DNA of 64,000 nt from an uncultured Bacteroidales bacterium (GTDB lineage: Bacteria > Bacteroidota > Bacteroidia > Bacteroidales > UBA932). The position numbers and the translations under genes are program-made. Shown here one piece after another: positions 1-9,023 of the stretch (the first letter of the stretch is position 1; every line of letters starts with the position of its first letter). The notes under the pieces are model-generated. The model saw nothing but the letters and a program-made list of their open reading frames with translations, ran no database searches and had not been told where the DNA came from. The DNA lies in contig CAKUYQ010000001.1 in assembly GCA_934717185.1 (NCBI GenBank), forward strand, positions 124,001 through 188,000, given 5' to 3'.

Positions 1-69
1 CTGAGCCGGTATTGCCTCCACGGCCCCTTCGCCGGCAGACCCGGCCTGTAGAATAAATGAAAGTAACAT
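1..69 (-). CDS. N-terminal fragment of a probable ExbB/TolQ/MotA-family proton channel
   Basis: A reading frame opens with ATG at position 69 and runs off the left edge of the window, giving 23 residues that begin MLLSFILQAGSAGEGAVEA. A short hydrophobic start followed by an Ala/Gly/Glu-rich linker is the usual beginning of Bacteroidetes ExbB/TolQ proteins, which energise TonB-dependent transport in the inner membrane. It would be co-directional with truA, which ends about 80 bp upstream of it. Only the start is visible, so the assignment rests on the look of the N-terminus and could be wrong. Confidence 0.35.
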   Translation of the reverse strand, partial: MLLSFILQAGSAGEGAVEAIPAQ

Positions 70-146
70 ATATTTTTTATTTTTTTATTTCCAATAATCC
101 GCTTCCCGACAAAAAACTTAAAGCGGCCGACAAAAATAGGTAAAAA

Positions 147-896
147 TTACACTATTTCTATATTGTTGTATTGGATTCTATAGAGAAAAAGTGCATTCCC
201 CGGCACGGAAGCTCCGGCTTTGCATCTGTTTCTGCTCTGTAGCATCTCCTCTATCCATTGCGGCTCTCTTTTGCCGCTTCCAACCTCCAACAAAGATCCT
301 ACCATTGCGCGTACCATGTTCCTTAAAAATCTGTTTGCAGTAACGGTAAAAACGTAGTGTCCATTGCTCTCCTCACACCAATAAGCCTCCGTAACATTGC
401 ATACAGAACTTTTGTTCCCACCGTTGACCTTCTCCAAACTGCTGAAATCACGCTCCCCTATGAACATCTGTGCCGCTATGTTCATCTTTTCAAAATCCAA
501 CTCTCTGTACGGCCAATTAAGGGAATATCTGTTTGCAAACGGGTCCTTTACCGTATGCAGGTAGTATCTGTAAGTCCTTGCGCAGGCATCAAATCTGGCA
601 TGTGCATTGTCGGGAACTAAAAAAACAGAATGAACAACTATCTCCTTTGGTAAAATGGCATTTATTTTGTATAAAAGATTAGCCTGGTGCAGAAGTTCCA
701 AAGTGTCAAAGTGTGCTATATAGTTAACTGCATTGACTCCGGTATCGGTTCTTCCGCAACCGGTAATATTGACAGGCTTTTTTAACAGAACGGAAAAGGC
801 GTTTTGCAGAACCTCCTGTACACTTATAGCGTTCTCCTGTATCTGCCAGCCGCAAAATGCGGATCCATCGTAAGAAAGTCTTATAAAATATCTCAT
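147..896 (-). CDS. truA: tRNA pseudouridine(38-40) synthase TruA
   Basis: This 249-residue protein has the normal TruA length and fold order. The start MRYFIRLSYDGSAFCGWQ and the catalytic motif GCGRTDTGVNA, with the nucleophilic Asp at about residue 51, are diagnostic. A second conserved block (ANRFLRNMVRAMVGSLLEVG) lies near residue 188-207. The family converts U38-U40 of the tRNA anticodon stem to pseudouridine. The gene is divergent from moxR across a 76-bp gap; on the minus strand that gap holds a TAACTTTG -7-like box at 918-925, which would start truA transcription about 15 nt before the ATG, although no good -33 box is visible. Confidence 0.97.
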   Translation of the reverse strand: MRYFIRLSYDGSAFCGWQIQENAISVQEVLQNAFSVLLKKPVNITGCGRTDTGVNAVNYIAHFDTLELLHQANLLYKINAILPKEIVVHSVFLVPDNAHARFDACARTYRYYLHTVKDPFANRYSLNWPYRELDFEKMNIAAQMFIGERDFSSLEKVNGGNKSSVCNVTEAYWCEESNGHYVFTVTANRFLRNMVRAMVGSLLEVGSGKREPQWIEEMLQSRNRCKAGASVPGNALFLYRIQYNNIEIV

Positions 897-972
897 TATA
901 TATTAATTTTGCTAACGCAAAGTTATGAATAGAAAATGTATGAAAATAAATTATAGATAAATATTTTATAGT

Positions 973-1965
973 ATGGAAACTGTAAATATCAAAGAACTTA
1001 ATGACAGAATTCAGAAGGAGAGCGCCTTTGTGGATATCATTACAATGGAGATGAACAAGGTGATTGTAGGGCAGAAGCAGTTGGTGGAGAATCTTCTTAT
1101 TGGTTTGCTTGCAGACGGGCACATATTGTTGGAGGGTATGCCCGGTTTGGCAAAGACATTGGCAATAAACACCCTTTCTAACATTATAGATGCAAAATTC
1201 AGCAGAATCCAGTTTACTCCGGACCTGTTGCCTGCAGATGTTATAGGAACAATGATCTACAGCCAGAAAAGCGAGTCTTTCCAAGTTAAAAAAGGCCCTA
1301 TATTCGCTAACTTTGTGCTTGCGGATGAGATAAACCGTTCCCCTGCAAAGGTTCAGTCTGCCCTGTTGGAGGCTATGCAGGAGAGACAGGTTACAATTGG
1401 TGACACAACATACCAACTTCCAAAACCTTTCCTTGTAATGGCAACCCAAAACCCAATAGAGCAGGAGGGAACATATCCTCTCCCCGAGGCGCAGGTAGAT
1501 CGTTTTATGCTAAAAGTGGTTGTAAACTATCCAAAAAAGGAGGAGGAAAAGTTAATCATAAAGATGCATAACCAATCTCTCTTCCCAAAAGCAAACACTG
1601 TTCTTAAACCGGAAGACATAGTGCGTGCCCGCGAAGTCGTAAACGATGTTTACATGGATGAGAAGATAGAAAAATACATAGTGGATATTGTATACGCAAC
1701 CAGAACTCCTCAAGATTACAATCTAAATAAACTTAAAGACCTAATCTCTTACGGAGCATCTCCTCGTGCCAGCATCTCCTTAGCAAAAGCATCAAAAGCA
1801 TACGCATTTATAAAGAGACGTGGCTACGTAATTCCAGAAGATGTTAGAGCCGTTTGCTACGAAGTCCTTCGTCATAGAATTGGGCTTACTTACGAGGCTG
1901 AGGCGGAGAATATTACGACGGAGAATATTATTACTGATATAGTTAATGTTGTTGAGGTTCCATAA
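973..1965 (+). CDS. moxR: MoxR-family AAA+ ATPase
   Basis: The 330-residue protein has Walker A GMPGLAKT (about residues 55-62), Walker B FVLADEIN (113-120) and the sensor region MATQNPIEQEGTYPLPEAQVDRF typical of MoxR/RavA ATPases. Members act as chaperones for vWA-domain partner proteins. Here it begins the classic Bacteroidetes aerotolerance (bat) neighbourhood: DUF58, an accessory membrane protein, BatA, BatB-C, BatD and BatE follow on the same strand. It is separated from the DUF58 gene by 341 bp that carry repeats and a possible terminator, so the downstream genes may have their own promoter. Confidence 0.95.
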   Translation: METVNIKELNDRIQKESAFVDIITMEMNKVIVGQKQLVENLLIGLLADGHILLEGMPGLAKTLAINTLSNIIDAKFSRIQFTPDLLPADVIGTMIYSQKSESFQVKKGPIFANFVLADEINRSPAKVQSALLEAMQERQVTIGDTTYQLPKPFLVMATQNPIEQEGTYPLPEAQVDRFMLKVVVNYPKKEEEKLIIKMHNQSLFPKANTVLKPEDIVRAREVVNDVYMDEKIEKYIVDIVYATRTPQDYNLNKLKDLISYGASPRASISLAKASKAYAFIKRRGYVIPEDVRAVCYEVLRHRIGLTYEAEAENITTENIITDIVNVVEVP

Positions 1966-1969
1966 AAAA

Positions 1970-2090
1970 CTTAAAAAGCATCCTAATCTACTGCCTTTCC
2001 ATCATATTCGATTATGCTCACGTACGTCAGGTACGCTCCGCTAATCTCATATTTCGGAAAGTTGTATATTAGGCGCTTTTTAGAGTTTTT
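1970..2090. repeat. Nested inverted repeat after moxR (possible terminator or REP-like cruciform)
   Basis: Outer arms AAAAAGC-CCTAAT (about 1972-1986) and ATTAGG-GCTTTTT (2068-2081) face each other. Inside them are CTTTCC (1995-2000) with GGAAAG (2056-2061), and at the centre CGTAC (2021-2025) with GTACG (2031-2035). A T-rich run follows at 2084-2090. The layout could fold as one long cruciform and could end the moxR transcript. A similarly built TTTCC...GGAAA element lies at 43141-43206. Confidence 0.5.
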
Positions 2091-2139
2091 TGCAGGTTAA
2101 AGCTTTTGGCTAATTTCCACTTTTGGTTTCGTCAGATAT

Positions 2140-2276
2140 TTGGCATTGGCGTTGGCCATGATTTAGTTGAGAGTTTATGGTTTATAGCGTGAAGAAGAAA
2201 ACTATTTGCTTTAAAACTATAAGCTGATAAACTGACTATAAACATATTTAGCTAAAGCTAACGCCAACGCTAAAGC
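2140..2276. repeat. Composite dispersed repeat: GGCnTTnGC arms with GTTTATAG inner arms
   Basis: The left arm (2140-2157) reads TTGGCATTGGCGTTGGCC. Inner arms are built from GTTTATGG/GTTTATAG (about 2170-2185) and AACTATAA...CTATAAAC (about 2213-2243). The right arm (2251-2276) is GCTAAAGCTAACGCCAACGC plus TAAAGC. The whole therefore reads as an imperfect inverted repeat about 137 bp long. Related composites lie at 27056-27195 and 42990-43100. The 1966-2306 gap holds nothing else I recognise except the promoter-proximal region of the next gene. Confidence 0.7.
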
Positions 2277-2306
2277 AGTTTTGTTGGGAAGATTATTATA
2301 ATAGAA

Positions 2307-3194
2307 ATGGAGAACGATTTATTAAAAAAGGTTAGAAAGATTGAGATTAAGACCAAATCTCTGTCACATCAGATATTTGCAGGTGAATACCACTCGGCGT
2401 TCAAGGGGCGCGGTATGGCATTCAGCGAGGTGCGCGAATACCAGTTTGGAGATGATGTGAGAAATATGGACTGGAACGTTACGGCCCGCTTGCGCTCACC
2501 ATATATAAAGGTGTTTGAGGAGGAGAGAGAGATGACCGTTGTCCTGTTAGTGGATATAAGTTCTTCCGGGATTTTCGGTACGGACACTCAGACAAAAAGG
2601 GAGCTGATTGCAGAGGTTGCGGCAGTACTCTCGTTTTCGGCCTCTATAAATAATGATAAAGTTGGTGCACTGTTCTTCAGTTCAAAGGTTGAGAAATTCA
2701 TACCTCCAAAGGAGGGTAGGAGTCACCTTTTAAGGATAATAAGGGAGCTTATTGAGATAAAACCTCAAAATGATGGTACGGATATATCGGAAGCGCTAAG
2801 GTTTCTTACCAATGCCATCAAACGTAAGTGTACGGCGTTTCTGTTGTCTGATTTGTTGGATGTGGGTGATAATTGCACCCCTAATTATGAGGATGCGCTA
2901 AAAGTTGCTATAAACAGGCACGATATATCTGTTGTGAATATCTACGATCCAAGGGAGAGAGAGCTTCCAAATATTGGACTTGTAAAGGTGAGAGATGCGG
3001 AGACAGGCGTTGAAAGATGGGTTGATACGTCGAGTGCAAAGGTGAGAAGATCGTACGCTGAGTGGAACAGAAAGGCTTTTGACTCTGCAAGGAACGTATT
3101 CAACAAATACAACATAGATGCGGTTTCAATAGGAACCAATCAAGATTATGTTAAAGGGTTGCTAACCCTTTTTAATAAAAGGAGGGCAATGTAA
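2307..3194 (+). CDS. DUF58 domain protein (vWA-like, bat operon)
   Basis: This 295-residue soluble protein carries the DUF58 signature around residues 34-61 (GRGMAFSEVREYQFGDD followed by VRNMDWNVTAR) and a vWA-like strand with VDISSS at about 82-87. DUF58 proteins sit beside MoxR ATPases and are thought to be their vWA partners. It lies 5 nt before the next gene and belongs to the bat operon. The biochemical function of the family is poorly defined; the family assignment is firm. Confidence 0.92.
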   Translation: MENDLLKKVRKIEIKTKSLSHQIFAGEYHSAFKGRGMAFSEVREYQFGDDVRNMDWNVTARLRSPYIKVFEEEREMTVVLLVDISSSGIFGTDTQTKRELIAEVAAVLSFSASINNDKVGALFFSSKVEKFIPPKEGRSHLLRIIRELIEIKPQNDGTDISEALRFLTNAIKRKCTAFLLSDLLDVGDNCTPNYEDALKVAINRHDISVVNIYDPRERELPNIGLVKVRDAETGVERWVDTSSAKVRRSYAEWNRKAFDSARNVFNKYNIDAVSIGTNQDYVKGLLTLFNKRRAM

Positions 3195-3199
3195 TTGAG

Positions 3200-4258
3200 A
3201 TGTCTATGAATAAGATATTAAACAATGTTATTGTGCGCTTGGGCGTTTTGGCTGCTCTTGTTGTCGTCTTCTCTTTTAGCGCCCATGCAGGGCAGAGACA
3301 GACGGATGTAAAGATAAGCCGGGATTCGATACTTATTGGCGAGAGGGTTGTTATAAGTACTAAACTGTCTGTTCCCGATGGAACGCAGCTGATGGCGGTG
3401 CCGTATGCCAATACACTTTTGGCTGCAGACACGCTTGAGAGGGTTGGAGCAGATACAGCATTGCAGAGGCTTTCGTCTATAGAGGTTCTTAAAGAGCTTG
3501 TCTTAGACACATTATCGTTTAAGAAAGGGATAAGGGAGATAGAGGCCAAAGCAATGGTAACATCCTTTGATACAGGTAATTTTAAACTTCCGTTGCCTCA
3601 GATATTGACCGCGGGGGCTCCGCTCTCTAATGGAATATCGTTTCAGGACAAATTGCTTACGGTTTCAACAGTCCAGATAGATACAACAGGCTTTGTAATC
3701 TCCGACATAAAAGGACAGATAGAGTATCCTCTTACCTTTAAGGAGGTTCTCCCGTGGATTCTGCTTGTGTTGGCGATTCTTGTGTTGGCATATATTATTT
3801 ACAGGTATATAAAGTATAGGAAAGAGAACAGAGGTTTCTTTGGCAAACCTAAAGCAGTTGATCCCCCTCATATTGTGGCTCTGCGTGAATTAGAGAAGAT
3901 CCGCAACGAAAAATTATGGCAATCCGGCAAAGAAAAACTATTCTATACGGGAATTACAGATACGCTTAGAGAGTATATAGAACACAGATTTGGGCTTACT
4001 GCAAAGGAGAAGACCTCTTCTGAGATATTAGAAGAGTTGAAGACGGTGGAGTTGGACAGCAAGTCTTACGAGGAGCTGAGCAATCTGTTTTCTGTTTCGG
4101 ATCTTGTGAAATTTGCAAAATATTCACCTACAATAGGTGAAAATGAGGAGGCTGTTCCTGTTGCTGTAAGATTTGTAAATTCAACGTTTATGACTCAAAT
4201 GGCAGAGGAGACAGATAAATCTGCTGATGTTAAATCTGTTGATGTTAAGAATGAATAG
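3200..4258 (+). CDS. Bat-operon membrane protein between DUF58 and BatA
   Basis: The 352-residue product has an N-terminal signal or anchor segment (about residues 10-29), an extracytoplasmic region of about 150 residues, one membrane helix (PWILLVLAILVLAYIIYRYI, about 184-203) and a charged cytoplasmic tail. Proteins of this build occur at this spot in Bacteroidetes bat operons, between the DUF58 protein and BatA. They resemble a short BatD-like protein: an extracellular beta domain, a helix and a cytoplasmic tail. It is tightly coupled to both neighbours (5 nt and 2 nt). A start at 3206 (MNKIL) is equally possible. Its exact role is unknown. Confidence 0.8.
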   Translation: MSMNKILNNVIVRLGVLAALVVVFSFSAHAGQRQTDVKISRDSILIGERVVISTKLSVPDGTQLMAVPYANTLLAADTLERVGADTALQRLSSIEVLKELVLDTLSFKKGIREIEAKAMVTSFDTGNFKLPLPQILTAGAPLSNGISFQDKLLTVSTVQIDTTGFVISDIKGQIEYPLTFKEVLPWILLVLAILVLAYIIYRYIKYRKENRGFFGKPKAVDPPHIVALRELEKIRNEKLWQSGKEKLFYTGITDTLREYIEHRFGLTAKEKTSSEILEELKTVELDSKSYEELSNLFSVSDLVKFAKYSPTIGENEEAVPVAVRFVNSTFMTQMAEETDKSADVKSVDVKNE

Positions 4259-4260
4259 TT

Positions 4261-5250
4261 ATGTTTTTTGAATATCCAAAAATATTGTGGCTTCTTTTAT
4301 TGCTGATTCCGGTTATTGCTATATATATATTCAGGCAGATAAAGGGGCATTCGCCATCTTTGACGGTATCCTCTCTCTCTCAATGGAGTGCTCCCGGAGG
4401 AGGAATGGCCAAGGCATTGAGACACCTTCCTTTTATATTCAGGGTAATAGCACTCTCTGCAATAATCATTGCAATAGCGAGACCGCGCAGTTCATCCTCT
4501 TTTGAAAAGGTTGATACGGAGGGGATAGATATAGTTCTGGCGATGGATGTCTCAACCAGTATGTTGGCCAGAGACTTTAATCCTAACAGGATTGGGGCGG
4601 CCAAGGATATAGCAATACAGTTTATTGCAGAAAGGCCGTCGGACAGAATAGGCGTTGTGGTATTTGCAGGAGAAAGTTATACCCAAGTGCCTCTTACAAC
4701 AGACAGACCAACCCTTATTAATATGCTCAAAGAGGTTGAATGCGGTGTGGTTGATGATGGTACAGCTATAGGCAACGGACTTGCAACTGCAGTTGCAAGA
4801 TTAAAGGATTCAGATGCCAAAAGCCGGGTTGTTATATTACTAACAGATGGAGTAAACAACTGTGGTGAAATCTCTCCTCAGATGGCAGCTGAGATAGCAA
4901 AAACATACGGGATAAGGGTGTATACCATAGGTGTTGGCGCAGAGGGGACAGCGCCTTATCCTGTGATGACTCCGTTTGGAGTGAGCGTGCAGCAGGTTGA
5001 AGTCCAAATTGACGAAACTTTGTTAAAGGATATAGCGGATGCTACCGGTGGAAAATATTTTAGGGCAACAGACAATACCAAATTGCTTGAGATATATGGC
5101 GAGATTAACAAGATGGAGAAGAACAAGACATTGGTAGATTCTTTTGCTGTTTATAAAGAGCTGTTTTTCTATTTTGCATATATTGCTTTGGCAGCTTTGG
5201 TATTGGAGCTGTTATGCAGATTTACAATAAGCAGAAAAATTCCATATTAA
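4261..5250 (+). CDS. batA: BatA, vWA-domain aerotolerance protein
   Basis: The 329-residue membrane protein has an N-terminal helix (about 7-24), a second helix (about 56-73), a vWA domain with an intact MIDAS motif DVSTS (about 96-100), and a C-terminal helix near 300-320. This is the standard BatA architecture. The vWA domain would lie in the periplasm, held by flanking helices. Bat proteins were named for Bacteroides aerotolerance; MoxR is the likely partner. The gene follows its neighbour by 2 nt and precedes the BatB fusion by 19 nt. Confidence 0.93.
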   Translation: MFFEYPKILWLLLLLIPVIAIYIFRQIKGHSPSLTVSSLSQWSAPGGGMAKALRHLPFIFRVIALSAIIIAIARPRSSSSFEKVDTEGIDIVLAMDVSTSMLARDFNPNRIGAAKDIAIQFIAERPSDRIGVVVFAGESYTQVPLTTDRPTLINMLKEVECGVVDDGTAIGNGLATAVARLKDSDAKSRVVILLTDGVNNCGEISPQMAAEIAKTYGIRVYTIGVGAEGTAPYPVMTPFGVSVQQVEVQIDETLLKDIADATGGKYFRATDNTKLLEIYGEINKMEKNKTLVDSFAVYKELFFYFAYIALAALVLELLCRFTISRKIPY

Positions 5251-5269
5251 TAGTTTGATATAATACGTT

Positions 5270-7141
5270 ATGATATATTTTGCAAGTGCACGATTCCTGT
5301 TCCTCATACTTCTTATCCCTTTTTTCTTCTTGGGATTTTGGTTGTATAGGAGGATGATGAAGAAAAAAGTTTCAAAGTTTGGCAACTTTGAGATGGTTGA
5401 CAAGCTAATGCCGTTGAGATCTAAATGGAAAGGATGGGTGAGAGTAATCTTCTTCTCCATAGCATGGCTGTTCTTTGTAATAGGTTTGTCGAGACCTCAG
5501 ATAGGGGTAAGACTTAAGGAGAATCAGAGCAAAGGTGCGGAAATAATGATTGCTTTGGATGTTTCAAATTCTATGTTGGCACAGGACTATACTCCTAACA
5601 GATTGGAACGTGCAAAATTAGCTATATCGAGATTGGTAGATAAGCTCCAGGGAGATAGAATAGGTTTGGTTGTCTTTGCCGGACAGGCATTTGTACAATT
5701 GCCTATTACAACAGATTATGTATCTGCAAAGTTTTTCCTTAAGTCTATAAGTACAGAGTCTGTTCCTGTACAGGGAACGGCATTGGGCGAGGCTATAAAT
5801 ACATGTATACGTAGTTTCAGTAACGAGGGGCAGCAGGGGAGCAATAACAAAGCCATTATACTTATAACAGATGGCGAAAACCACGAAGATGATCCTGTGC
5901 AGGCTGCAAAGGATGCTGCTGAGTTTGGAATAAAGGTTTATACAATTGGCGTTGGTTCTCCGGATGGCAAACCTATCCCTGTTGGCTCAAATGGGGAGTT
6001 GTTAAAAGATAGGGATGGCAATATTGTTGTTACCAAATTGGATGAGAATACCCTTGGGGAAATTGCATTGGCCGGTAACGGTGCGTATGTGAGGGCCGGA
6101 ACATCTGAGTTTGGCTTGAATCCTATAATTAAGGAACTTAGACAATTAGATGAACAGAAATTTACATCTGTGGTTTTTGAAGAGTATGATGAGCAGTATA
6201 TGTATTTCTTTGCAATAGCATTTATATTCTTTATTATGGAGTTTTTAGTTGGAAGCAAAAGAATAAACAGGAGGTTTTTTGCTGTTGTTATCGTTATGTT
6301 TTTGGGTACGGTATCTCTTTCTGCCCAAAATGTTGTAACACAGCGAATAGACAAAAAAGAGGTTAGAAAAGGGAACAAACTTTTCAAAAAAGACAACTTT
6401 AAAGAGGCGGATGTTGAGTATAGAAAGGGTCTTGTGCTCGATTCTACATCCTTGGTCTCAAAATATAACTTGGGCAATACCCTGTACAGGTTGGGCGATT
6501 TTGTAGGAGCCGAGAAGCAGTACTTGGATATGGCAGACAGCATTGCCAAATATGCCCCGCAAATTCCGTGGAATACAGAGAAGGGTTCGGTCTCTACGGA
6601 TGTATCCAACTATTATCACAACTTGGGAAACAGTTATCTTCAGCAGAAAAAATATAAAGAGGCTGTAGAGGCGTATAAAAATTCTCTGCTGAGGAATCCG
6701 TCTGATTCAGAAACCAGACGTAACTATGCGTATGCTAAAAAGAAGTTAGAGGACCGGCAGAATAATCAAGATCAAAACAAGGATCAGAATCAAGATCAAA
6801 ACAAGGACCAAAACCAGAACCAGAACCAAGATCAAAACAAGGATAAAGACCAACAGAATAACGATCAGCAAGATAAGGACAAGGATCAAAACAAGGATAA
6901 CAGAGAGCAGGACAAGAACAAGGATAACAATAAAGATAATAAACAAGACAAGAACAAAAATAATGAGGATAAGAACAATCCTCAGAACGGACAACAACAG
7001 CCGCAGGATGCCAAGATAACTCCTCAGACAGCAGAGCAGATGCTTCAAGCCATTCAGGACAAGGAGAATGAGACAAAACAGAAGGTAGATAAGGAAAAGG
7101 CAAAGGCTCTTAAGAGCAGACAGCGTGAAAAAAACTGGTAA
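5270..7141 (+). CDS. batB: BatB-BatC fusion: vWA domain joined to a TPR domain with a low-complexity tail
   Basis: At 623 residues this is about twice a normal BatB. Residues 1-330 form BatB: two N-terminal helices, MIDAS DVSNS at about 97-101, and a closing helix near 310-325. A second hydrophobic stretch ending VSLSAQ (about 334-352) looks like the signal peptide of a separate BatC retained as a membrane segment. TPR repeats follow (about 355-500; YNLGNTLYRLGDFVGAEKQY, YYHNLGNSYLQQKKYKEAVE). Then comes a run of about 80 residues made almost only of D, Q, N and K, and a basic end. No stop or frameshift separates the halves. Either this is a true fusion or the stop between batB and batC was lost. 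Confidence 0.9.
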   Translation: MIYFASARFLFLILLIPFFFLGFWLYRRMMKKKVSKFGNFEMVDKLMPLRSKWKGWVRVIFFSIAWLFFVIGLSRPQIGVRLKENQSKGAEIMIALDVSNSMLAQDYTPNRLERAKLAISRLVDKLQGDRIGLVVFAGQAFVQLPITTDYVSAKFFLKSISTESVPVQGTALGEAINTCIRSFSNEGQQGSNNKAIILITDGENHEDDPVQAAKDAAEFGIKVYTIGVGSPDGKPIPVGSNGELLKDRDGNIVVTKLDENTLGEIALAGNGAYVRAGTSEFGLNPIIKELRQLDEQKFTSVVFEEYDEQYMYFFAIAFIFFIMEFLVGSKRINRRFFAVVIVMFLGTVSLSAQNVVTQRIDKKEVRKGNKLFKKDNFKEADVEYRKGLVLDSTSLVSKYNLGNTLYRLGDFVGAEKQYLDMADSIAKYAPQIPWNTEKGSVSTDVSNYYHNLGNSYLQQKKYKEAVEAYKNSLLRNPSDSETRRNYAYAKKKLEDRQNNQDQNKDQNQDQNKDQNQNQNQDQNKDKDQQNNDQQDKDKDQNKDNREQDKNKDNNKDNKQDKNKNNEDKNNPQNGQQQPQDAKITPQTAEQMLQAIQDKENETKQKVDKEKAKALKSRQREKNW

Positions 7142-7183
7142 AATGATTAAATTTGCGGTTGCTTTTTAGTAAAAGGAGGATTT

Positions 7184-9022
7184 ATGCGGTTAAGATTTTA
7201 TATACTATATTTTATTTTTACAGTAATAGGCTATACAGGTGCAGCGCAGAACAGTTTTACTGTTGAGGCACCAAATGTTGTTGGCAGTAGCGAGGCTTTT
7301 AGAGTTGTATATACAGCAGACGGAGATGTTGAGGCTTTTACTCCGCCGGCGTTTTCAGGAGCGGACGTCTTGTTGGGCCCTACTCAATCCAGAATGCAAA
7401 GCATGCAGATTATTAACGGCAAAAGATCACAATCATTGGAGATAAGCTATACGTATGTAATAAGGCCGAATAATAACAAGTTAATCTCCATATCACAGGC
7501 TTCTGCCAAGATAGGTGGGAAGAACTACACCGCCAGAGCTCTAAGCATAGAGGTGGTTGAGGGAGATCAGAGCGGCACGGCATCCGGCGGGCAGCAGGAG
7601 CAGCAGGCAGATGAAGGGCAAACTTCAAAAAGCGAGGCTCAGAGTTCATCCTCCGGCAGTGAAGATATTATTTTAAAACTTATTGTCAGCAAAACAAAAG
7701 TTGTTAAGGGCGAACCTATTGTGGCTACACTTAAGTTGTACACAAACAGTCAGATAGTAGGCTTTGAAGATATAAAATTCCCGGTATTCAACGGATTTTG
7801 GAGCCAGGAAACGGAGTCGCCGCAGAATCTTAATTTTGTACGTGAGAGACTTGGTAACAAAATTTATTCTACTGCTGTTCTAAGAAAGTATATATTATTG
7901 CCTCAACAGACGGGCACAATTACCATAGAACCGGCAGATTTGGTTGCGCAAATTCAGGTAAGGGTTAATTCCGGAAGAAGAGGAGGTTTCTTTGATGACT
8001 TTTTTGATGATTACCAGACAATAAGAAGGAGAATATCCACCGCTCCGGTAAAGATAGAGGTTGCATCTCTACCGTCCGGTGCACCTGTATCATTCGGAGG
8101 AGCTGTAGGGGATTTCTCAATGAATGTTAAATTTAGCAGAGACAGTATAAAATCAAATGAGGCTGCCTCGCTGATAATTGATATAGATGGAACAGGAAAC
8201 CTTAATCTTATAGAGGCCCCTAAATATGATTTCCCGGCCGATTTTGAGGTATATGATGTAAAGTCAAACAATAATTTGAGCAATACAGTTGGCGGTTTGC
8301 GTGGGAAGAAGAGTTTTGAGTATCCATTTATACCAAGAGCTGTTGGACGCTACGTGTTGCCACCTGTAGATTTTACCTACTATGATCTAAAGAACAGGAA
8401 ATATGTTACAATCTCATCCGATTCGTTGAGAATAGATGTTGGTAAAGGCGACAACATAGCCGGTGGAATAATGGCTCAAGGTATCACAAAACAGGAGGTT
8501 GCAAGCCTGAGAGATGACATAAGATATATATCAACGGGCGCACCTATGTTGCGTAAAGGTGGGGAGTTTTTCATCTTTTCACCGCTTTACTTTGTATTTG
8601 TGATATTGTTGATTGCAATAGCTGCACTCGGTTGGTTTATGTTAAAGAGACATTATGCCTTAAGAAAAGATGTAAGGCGTGCAAGAAGTAAAAAGGCTAA
8701 TAAGATAGCCGTAAAGAGACTTAACATAGCATCGGGATATTTAAAACAGAATCTTTCTGTGCCATTCTACGAAGAGTTGCATAAGGCCATTGTAGGATAT
8801 GTGGCAGACAAATTGTCAATTCCGTTTGCAGATTTGGATAAAGATAACATATCAGAAAAACTAAGGGATAAAGGTGCTGCTGCAGAGGATGTTGAGATGT
8901 TGGTAGGTATTTTGGACGAGTGTGAGATGGCTCGCTATTCCGGCAGTAATGTAGAGGGAAGTATGGGTGTTTTGTATGAAAAATCGCTTGCATTGCTCTC
9001 TAAATTGGAGGATATTTTATAG
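7184..9022 (+). CDS. batD: BatD-like protein
   Basis: The 612-residue protein starts with a signal peptide ending GAAQN (about residue 22). It has several extracytoplasmic beta domains, a Gln/Ser/Glu-rich linker at about 125-155, a membrane helix near residues 464-485 and a cytoplasmic tail. This matches the BatD (oxygen tolerance) family. GGAGG at 7176-7180 lies close to the ATG. The stop codon is one base from the batE start, so the two are probably translationally coupled. Function beyond membership of the Bat complex is unknown. Confidence 0.92.
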   Translation: MRLRFYILYFIFTVIGYTGAAQNSFTVEAPNVVGSSEAFRVVYTADGDVEAFTPPAFSGADVLLGPTQSRMQSMQIINGKRSQSLEISYTYVIRPNNNKLISISQASAKIGGKNYTARALSIEVVEGDQSGTASGGQQEQQADEGQTSKSEAQSSSSGSEDIILKLIVSKTKVVKGEPIVATLKLYTNSQIVGFEDIKFPVFNGFWSQETESPQNLNFVRERLGNKIYSTAVLRKYILLPQQTGTITIEPADLVAQIQVRVNSGRRGGFFDDFFDDYQTIRRRISTAPVKIEVASLPSGAPVSFGGAVGDFSMNVKFSRDSIKSNEAASLIIDIDGTGNLNLIEAPKYDFPADFEVYDVKSNNNLSNTVGGLRGKKSFEYPFIPRAVGRYVLPPVDFTYYDLKNRKYVTISSDSLRIDVGKGDNIAGGIMAQGITKQEVASLRDDIRYISTGAPMLRKGGEFFIFSPLYFVFVILLIAIAALGWFMLKRHYALRKDVRRARSKKANKIAVKRLNIASGYLKQNLSVPFYEELHKAIVGYVADKLSIPFADLDKDNISEKLRDKGAAAEDVEMLVGILDECEMARYSGSNVEGSMGVLYEKSLALLSKLEDIL

Positions 9023-9023
9023 T

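Noticed and set aside
724..1449. A 241-codon minus-strand frame overlapping moxR and truA
   Set aside because: It is antisense to moxR, is rich in Cys, His and Tyr with no family motifs, and overlaps two well-supported genes.
6735..7103. Long open frames on the minus strand opposite the batB-batC tail
   Set aside because: They arise from the low-complexity D/Q/N/K repeat of the real gene; the products are Leu/Val/Ile or Cys/Tyr/Pro repeats with no protein-like features.
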